Positions 10,076 to 19,000 of a stretch of 64,000 nucleotides of DNA are shown here, in pieces; the stretch's first letter is position 1, and each line of letters begins with the position of its first letter. The notes below the pieces were generated by a model. That model was not told where the DNA came from. It did no database searches and worked only from the letters and a program-made list of their open reading frames with translations. Both the position numbers and the translations under genes were made by a program. Source of the DNA: Leishmania mexicana MHOM/GT/2001/U1103 (Eukaryota; Euglenozoa; Kinetoplastea; Trypanosomatida; Trypanosomatidae); assembly GCF_000234665.1 (NCBI RefSeq), contig NC_018338.1, positions 722,084-786,083 of the forward strand, written 5' to 3'.

Positions 10076-13000
10076 ATGGAGGCACCGTCCGACTTCACAC
10101 CGGTTCGCGCACCTATTCTGTGTTTGGTGTGTACCGCCACCGCGTGTGGCAGCCAACTCATTGCGACCATCAATGTTACGCTAGACACCACACTTGCTGA
10201 GGTGCGGTCAGTGCTGGTCTCGCTGGCGACGGGAGGCGACGGGGGGCCAGCGGCGGTGAAGAAGCCGCCGACAAATGTCTCTGCCCAGCAGGCACAAAGG
10301 ATCGGCTCCTCCCCATTGCACCCGTTCAACTTCACGGAGACGTTCAGCTTTGTGCACTGCGGCGGCTGCCGCGCCTACGCGCGTGCCAAGGAGGCGTCAC
10401 TCCATCTAGAAGATGTGCTGCCGCGCTACCCGCGCTTTGGTGTCCCGCCGGCGAGCCTATCGGCAAGGGAAGGACTATCTTCAAGCACCGCGGTGCTCGG
10501 CACTGCGACGTCAGGGGGCAGGCGACGTGTGTGTCCGAGCAGCTGCACGCGATGGCTCCCCGACGCGGCCCCGCCGCTGGCGGTGGTGGCACACCCGCGC
10601 CGGCAAAAGGAACGCCGATCACACCGGCGTCACCAGGGTGTTTCGCACCAGGCGGAGGAGAAAGGCATGTCTGGGCTGGACGCATCTCGCATGCCGCGCC
10701 AGAAGCGCTATGCTCTGGCGGCCCTCTTTGTCACCCCAGGGGACCATGCTGAGGGCGGGCTCCGTGCAGAGCGCGTGGTGGCGGAGCGTCTCCAGCTGCA
10801 GCTTCCCGACCCACTGCGCGGCTTAGGGGCTGCCGTCAGCGGCCCAGGACTCTTTTCTCCCGCCACGCTCGCTGCCAACTATGGACGGCCGTTCCGCGTG
10901 GAGGCGTGGTGCTCTGGCGTGACCCGGTGGAACGGCAACACAGAAGACCTCCTCGGTCGCACGCTTCTGCACGAGGCGGCGCAGGTGGGGAACGAGGCTG
11001 CCGTCCACTTCCTGGTTTCGCAGCCGTACGTCGCTGTGGACGCGACCGAGCGGCAGTCAGGATGCACCGCGCTGCAACTCGCTGTTCTAGGGAATCACGT
11101 GGGTGTTGTGAAGGTGCTGCTCGAGGAAGGCGGCGCCAACCCACTCATTTCCAACCGCGCTGGCGACACCCCGCTCCACGTCGCGTTGGAGCGCCGCCGC
11201 GCGGTGCTGGTGGGGCTGCTGTGCGCTCGTCTGCGCGCGCTTCAGGTGCCGCCCGCGGCGCTGCAGGAGGAGTCTATGCGCAACAGAATCGGCTACACCC
11301 CAGTGGAGCTGTTTCACCTGTACTCGCCCTCCCTCGGCGACCTTTGCCGCGATGGGGCGAGCTTGCTAGCTGTAAAGTCACTGGTGCATCACTACTTCTT
11401 CTCTCCCGACGAGGTGACGGCGCGTGATGCGTTTTCCGGCCAAAGCGTTCTGCACGCAGCCGTTGCGGGCGCTGGCTTGGATGTTGTGCGGTACGTCGCG
11501 GAGGACCTGGGCCTTGCCGAACGTCTCTCGGTGCCTGGCGGCCCATACGCAGAACTCCTGTGCGATTATCGTCGGCAGACACCGTTGCACGTGGCCGCCA
11601 CCACCGGTGAGCCGGCGTGCGTGCAGTACCTCCTTCACAAGCTGCCAGCTTCGTGCCTGACTCAGCCAGACGTGAACGGCAGCACCCCTCTCCTGGCGGC
11701 GATGAAGGCGCGGCGATGGCGTGTGGTGGAGCTGCTGCTGGCGCAGTGTCCGCCTGGAACCCTTGCGGCCGCCGTGCAGGACCGCAATGGGCTCTCCGCG
11801 CTGCACTTTGCCTGCAGTCTTGGGATGACCCGCGTCGCAGCCATCCTTTTGCAGCACCACAGCGCCGTTGCAGCGCAGCGCTCCGTTGGGGCAAGACCAC
11901 CCTCCTCTTCCTCCTCCACGTCCTCTATGGTTGCTGATGTGCAGTGGGGGCCTCACTGGGAGAACATCGCTCTCGTGCGGCACAGTGCCCTGCGCGGCCG
12001 GCTGCGCGAGCTCGAGGAGCGCGAAATCAGGTGCCAGGCTCAGCGACAGCAGCGGAGCGCCGCTGCAAGCGGCTCCTTGACAAGTCCCAGCGGACGCGGC
12101 TACTGCCCACTTGCCGAGGACGCCGATCCAGTGACGGCTGTCAAGGCTGCTCGGCAGTACCCATACGGTGGGGCGCGGCGCGGCTACACACCACTGCGAT
12201 GCGCCCTCCTCTACGCCGTGCGCAGAGGCAATGGCCCAGCCACCGTGCCGGTCGACCTCCTCCGACTTCTATGCGAGTACGGCGCGCTGACGGCCGAGAC
12301 GGCAGATGACACTCGCGACCTTCTTTTCTACCTTCTCACCCACCGCTCTGATGCCGCTGCAGAGTCGCTCTTGGCCTGGGTAACGGAGCGCTGTGCCGCT
12401 GCGGTCGCGGTGCTGCGGTGTGACAACGTCCTCCTGTGCCGCTTCTGCGCTCTAGGTGATGCCATAGGCGTGCGCTGGTGCGTCGAGAAGCAGCTGTGCG
12501 ACGTGCAGGCCACGACTGTGAATCCACTCGTGGCCTGCGCTGCTGCTGGTGATGCAGCCGCCGCGGCTTTTCTAATCGAGTGCGCCGGCGCAGACGTGAA
12601 CGCCATGGCGGGTCATGAGTCTGCCCTCGCAGTGGCGCTGCGGGAGGGCCACGAAGAGGTGGCGCAGGTTCTCATCCTCAGCCGGGCAGCACTTTCTTCT
12701 CGGGATGGCTCGTGGACTGCGCTTCAGCAGGCGACAAGCTCCAACTTGGAGAGCGTGGTTCGCGGTCTTCTGGGATCTCGCGCTATCGACCCATTCCACG
12801 TGTCACGCGTCCTTCTTTGCACGCTGCAAGGGCTCGTGTACGAAAGGTCGTCGAGGAGGCGCGAGAGGTCTCGCTTGGCATCATACCTGGCCCGTGCCTG
12901 TGATCCACTCGCCTCCGAGGTGCACCCGACAGAGCTGCTGCACTTGTCCGCTGCGGTGGGGTGCTTTGGCGTCACGCTCGCCCTGGCGGAGCGCCTGCAG

Positions 13001-16000
13001 GCACTGCCAAAGACGGTATGGGCGGAGCTGCTGGCAACAGCGCCGCCACCACCGCCTCGCCCAACGACGCTGATTGAGCCCACTTTGGTGCCTCTCACTA
13101 TCAAAGCTCCGCGACTGCTGCCGAACCGTCTGACCGGCCGGGGTGGCCTCTATTGTCCACCAAAGCCATTTCACCGACTTGTCGTGCCCACTGTTCGGCG
13201 GGCCACCGTCGTGACGCTGCTGCACCGCGTGAAGGTGCGCGACGTGTACAGCTACGCCGTGGAGGCAGGCCAGATCGACCTGGTGCGCTCGCTACGGTAC
13301 GGCCTCCACCTGCCGCCGTGGCCGTTGCGCGACGTGCGAGGGTGGACGGTGACGGACTACGCGATGGCACACCAAAGCCGCAGCAGGGCGTCTCTTGTGG
13401 CGCTCTTCGTCGCTGCCGGCATTGCGCCTGCAACGCGGCACGGGCGGCGCATGCTGCACAACAGCGGAGATGGTGCGTTGGTGGCGGCAGTGCACTACGC
13501 ACAGCAGCAACGCTGGAAGACGGCGACAGCTTCGCAGTGTGTGGCCGAAACCGCGAGTGACGGTGGGGCAGAGGAGCGTCGCGCCGGCGAGCAAGCCGCC
13601 ACGACAGCGCTGGAGCTGGTCGCTGACACCCTCTTCTGCCTCGTCAATGCTTCCGCAGAAAAGCGAGTGAGTGATGGAGGAACTGCAATCGTGCGCTGCG
13701 TCTTGGACGCCTTTCTAGAGACCCGCTATCTGAGTGACTTCCACCGCATGCCGTGTGCGTGGCTCGGCCGTGTCGTGGTGGCCTGCGCTGCGGCGGGGCG
13801 GTTGGATGTGCTGCGACTGCTCAAGGAGCACTACAGTGTGGACCTAGCGCAAGACTGGCTCAGTGGGGCTTCGGGGTCGCCGCTGAGTGTGTCTGGCACG
13901 CAACCGACGCCGCTTCTCATGGCAGTGCACCACCGCCACAGCGACATTGTGACGTACCTCCTCAAGGCTGGATGCACCGTGCACGAGCGCAGCTGCCCCA
14001 GCGCTGCCATGGCCGCCCACGTTCCGCTACGGAACATACACGCCTCGCTAATCAGTCCGCTTTGCTTGGCGGCGTGGAAGCGCGACTATGTGTTACTGCG
14101 CCTGTTGCTGGCGGCTTCGCCACCGCTCCGGCCAGAGGATACGGAGGAGGAGGCCGGCCGCAGCGTTGGCGATGTATTGCGTGGACTGGTGATGAGTGCG
14201 TGTCCTGGCATGCAACGTGAGGCAGAGGTGGCGTTGGCCGACTGCGTGCGCGCACTCGCCACGGCTGGCCACCCGCTGCGGTTTGCCGGCACGGTGCGCG
14301 TCGCTGCGGCGAAGGGACTCGTGCAGGTGGCGCAAGTGCTCGTGGAGTGCTACGGCGGTGCCGCCCTTCTGGCCGACTTAGCTGTCTCTCTCGATGGCGG
14401 CGACGCGGAGGCGGGTGAGGATGCAGAGGACGTCGCCAAGCCACGCGTTCGGAGGCAGCTGACCGCTCTCGCCTACTTCGCCGCAGACGCGCGTCTCGTG
14501 CCGGCGCTTCGCTCTCTGTTGGTGGAGCGGATGGTGGATGAGTATCAGCTGGAGTCATGGAGGCTGACCACGCTGGCCGCTACGGTGCAGGCGCTGTGCC
14601 GCAAGGGTGGCCGGCGTGGCGCGCGCGTGACGGCGGCGGCCGTAGACTATGCACTGTGGCGCGGCTGTGCTGACGGCGCTGTTGTGCTGCTGGCGCTCGG
14701 TCTTGTAGGGCACGGTGTGGCGCCAGCGCCGCGTCTGCCGTGTGGTGCGCGTAGCGCTGTCACACCAGTCTCTGCGCCGGCGCTGTCCTTGTGCCTGCAC
14801 CTCTTCAGCGTCCTTCGGCTGTGGCACAAGCGGTGTGGTCAATACAAGTCCTACACAGTGCTCCACAGCGCCGCAGAACTCGGCTATGGGGACGCGGTGA
14901 GCGCTCTAACGGCGGAGATGATGGGGCTCCACCTCCCCGTCGTGGGCTCCGACGGCGGCGGGTCGGCGCTCTCGTACTCGAACACCCGCGCCACGGTCAC
15001 CGCACCGTCGCTCTACGCCCTCGCCGCGACCCACACGGATGGGTGGAAGTGGTTCCCGTACTTTGAGCGCGTGGAACTTGTGCTCGACCCTCGATCCCTT
15101 TACATCGCGGCCCGCGATATATTTGCGCTGATCTTCAGCGGTTTTGGCGTGTCGCAAGCGGTGGACCGGGTGTGCCGTCGCGCGGCCCAGCACAAGCTCT
15201 TGGGCGACGTCTTCAGCGTCTTCGACAGCACTGGGACTCCTGCGGCCGCTAGTGCTAGTCTGGGTGACATGCGCGACTCCGGTGCGCTGAAGTCGGTGGC
15301 CGATATCGGTGGCGCGCCGGCAACAATGCACGGGTGTGCAGTCTCGATGCCCTTTGTATCTCGCCAGCTGCAGCTGAGACCGGCGGCCTTTTTCTTGGCT
15401 GGGGGAACCTACGTTCTCACGAGCATGACGTCGCTGACGTGCGCCATCGCGGCCGGCAGCCTAGAGTGGGTGCAGTACATCGCTGTACAAGGACCTTCGT
15501 TGGTGTACCACCGCGCCACAGCGACCCGACTTACCACGGCAGCAGACAGGAGGGCGACCGCGAAGGAGCGCCACGGGCGGCTGCAGGCTACAATGGTCGC
15601 TGGTAATCGACCCCGTTCATGGAACCCGCGGCAAGGATCAACGCGCCGTCCGCGGCACCGTCCTCACCGCTGCGAGGCCCGCCTCGACGATGGTAGAAGT
15701 GCAAGTGCCGCGTCGGTGCATATCGCAGATGACGTGTGTCGCATGGACGCGTTGACGCTGTGCATGACGATGCTGGCAGAGGCGCACCTGCGTCGCCAAG
15801 GCACCGCCATGGCGCAGACGTACGAGGATATACTGACCCACTTGATCTCCTGGCCCGGTGCCACGCCGCGCAAGGAGACGATCAACCTACTTGCCATTGC
15901 GGCCGCTTCGCTGCGGAGGTGGCCACTTCTGATGCTCATTATGCAGCAGGCGGACCGCCTCTACGCGGCGGGGCTGATGGAAGACATGGATGATCACCGC

Positions 16001-19000
16001 CAGGAGCAGCAGCGTCAGTCGGCACCGCCGCGCTACTTATTCCCGTTGCTGCCGGAGGAGCTTCCGGCCGTGTTGGCACACGTCATCGGCAGTACCCGGC
16101 ACGTCATGCATGTCGTCGCCCGCTGGGCCCCAAAGGACATACTCATCGAGGTGGCTCGTCATTGTCAGCGCTCCGACGTTGAGGCGGCCGTAGATGCGCG
16201 AGGCTGCACGAGCGTCTACCACGCGCTGCACCACCGACAGCCGTTTGCGCTGGAGACGTTTGCAGCCCTTCGAGTGCCGATGGGCCAGCCGTGCCGCATG
16301 CGGCAGTGCCAGACGCCACTGATGGTCGCCGCGGCTCGCGGGCGTACGGCATTCGTTGTGGCGCTGCTCAAGCCGCATCGAGTGAATCAGAGGGACAGGG
16401 AGGGCCGCACCGCGCTCATGCTTGCCGCCGCGCATGGACACAGAGCCACCGTGGAGGCACTCCTGGCGTCCAACGCCGACGTCTCCCTCGGCGACTCGTG
16501 CGGCCGCACAGCTGTGATGCTGGCTGCCTTCGGCGGCTACGACGATCTCGCCGTGCAACTCGTGCAGAACTTCTGCCATGCCGGCGACTTGATGTCCGCG
16601 CAAACGTCTGTTTTGCACTGCGCGGCGGTCGGCGGATGCTGGCGCACCACGGCTGCGGCGCTAAAGCTGGCGGTGCCGCCCGGCGCACAACTGATGGGTG
16701 GCGGCGCCGAAGCCTCTGCGCTGCTCGCGCTACGCGAAGACATGGACGGGCACACGCCGCTGCACCTCGCGCACGCCTTTGGCAGGGCGCGAGTCCTGCA
16801 TGAACTGCTGCAGGTGCTATTCAACTTCTGCAGGGAAGGGGGGACAGCGCAAGGGCTGCTGGCGCGCCTGAGCACGCATGGAGGCGGCGCCATTGAAAAG
16901 CGGCTGCTGCTCTGCGACTCCACGCTGCAGCGGTACGGCTGGCTGAGCGGTGTTCTCGAGGTTAACGCTGCACTGGAGGAGAAGGTGCGCCAAGGGTATG
17001 AGCAAAGCCCCGCTGCGCGTGGGTTGAAAGCGGGGGAGGTGGTCTATCAGCCTTTCGCACCGCCCTTGCGCAGCGCTGCGTCGCTGCTGCTGTGGTGCGT
17101 GCAGGCCGGTAACACGGTTGGTCTGCGCGTGCTCGCTGACTACAACGTCGCGGACGACTGCGGCGTGCTCCACGTGGCTGCCGCAAACGGTTCCCTTACG
17201 GTAGTGAAGCTGCTCGTGGAACTGGAGATTAGCGACCCATCGATACAAGACGTGCGAACGGGCCGCTACGCCTTTGAGTGGGCAGCGCTGCACGAGAACG
17301 CGGAGTGCGCCTCTTTTCTTCTTACCCACACCGTGCTCGACTGCGCCGCGTTGCTTGACAGTTGCATGAGCGCGAGCAACGACGGCGCCATGGGTGCTGA
17401 GGGGGCGCCACAGGAAACAAACGGAGGGTGGACGCGAGAGGGCGAAAGTGGCAACGCGCCAAGAGCGGGCGACTCCAGCTCAGTCGCGTCATCTGCTGTG
17501 TCGCTGCTTCACGTGATGGCCGGCCACTGCAGTGGCCAGCTGCTGCTGCAGTTCGTTGAGCAGACCCTGTCTACCGCTGCTCGCACATACATGGTGCCAT
17601 CGATCCGTCACGGTGGCGCGAGTGGTGAGCAGAGTGGCGCAGAGGTGATGAGCTTGGCGCTCTACCGCGTGCTCCAGCGACCAGCCGGGCCGTCGCGTCT
17701 CACCCCACTAGAGTACGCGATCGCGGTCGGCGACCCTGCGGCGGTCTTACACACGGTGCAAGTGCTGCAGTGTCTCCAGCAGACAGCTGACGCGCTGAAG
17801 CCGGCGCTCCCGTCGTCCGTGCGTTTCGCACCGATTGACTCTAGGCGATCCAACACTGCCGGTACGGTGCGGTGGGACGATGGGGAGGGCATCGTCTCTC
17901 TCCAGCCAAGCAACCAAGTGGCTACCACCCGCAACGGGGCGGTGTTTGTGTCCAAGTCTTTCCTGAACTGGGTGCCAACGCTCAGCCCCGCTGTGCGTGC
18001 CATCCTCTTTGACGTGCTTGGCATGTGGGAGGTGGCCAGCGTCGCTGGCTTCGCTCCGCAGCGCCACGTGGCGCAGGGCTCTCTAACGACGCCGCCCACA
18101 GACGGTAGCGCCAATGCGTATTGTGAGCGCGAGCCACAGCAGCGGCAGCAGCAGCAGCAGCGCGGCGAGGATGAGGCGGCAGCGGCTGCTGCAAGGAAGA
18201 GGTCTGCGTCTGCTCTTGCGGGCACGCAGCGCGTTCGGTTCAGCGATGTGCGCCTTCTCGGCATCCACATGCTTCAGCAGGACGACTACTGTGCCGAGCT
18301 GCTCCATGACTTCTTCACGCCAGATCACGAGCGCGAAGTGCTGCGGCTGTTCCTGCAGGACTTCCCGTACAAGATCCGCTACGAGCCAGATTCGTACCGA
18401 CAGTGCAGTCTGTCGACCCAGACGCAGCTGCTGCGGTGGCTTGGTACGTCCCTGGTACTCAGCACCTACGATGTTCCGCCTCCGAGCAGCGTCCCGACAA
18501 CTTCGTGGGCGGCGGCCAAGGAAGCAGAGCGGGAGAAGGTGGCTACCGTTGACTCGATTGAGATACATGTGGTGCCTCACCGCGGCGAGGAATTTGCCGA
18601 GCTCACGGGCATGGCGCTCTCGCACTCCTTCTACTTATCGACGGCCCAGCATGCACTGGTCATCCCGGACGTGATGGCGACGCTGCCCCGTACACTGTCC
18701 ACACAGCGCGAGGTGTGGCGGGCGGAGCTGGCGGCCGTAAGTGCACGTGCGACTCGACTGCTAGAGCGCCAAGCGCATCCTGTACTGCAACGCAGCACCG
18801 TCACCGTCGACTGGAACCTCTCGACAATGTTGAGTGATGGGACCATGAGTTTATCGGCAGACCTTGACCGGTACGGCTCTGTCTTTGTGCGCGTCTGTGA
18901 TGCGCTGCGCACCTTCATGGACTGGGTGCGTGGCCCGCTTCGGAGTCTTCTTGCCGAGGTAGACGCTGCAGATCTTGCGACGGTCGTTGTGGGGGTGCGG

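Noticed and set aside
11274..11900. 200-codon and longer antisense ORFs across the ankyrin gene (for example 11274-11900, 18631-19341)
   Set aside because: Shadow frames of a GC-rich gene on the coding strand; the transcription unit is all plus.
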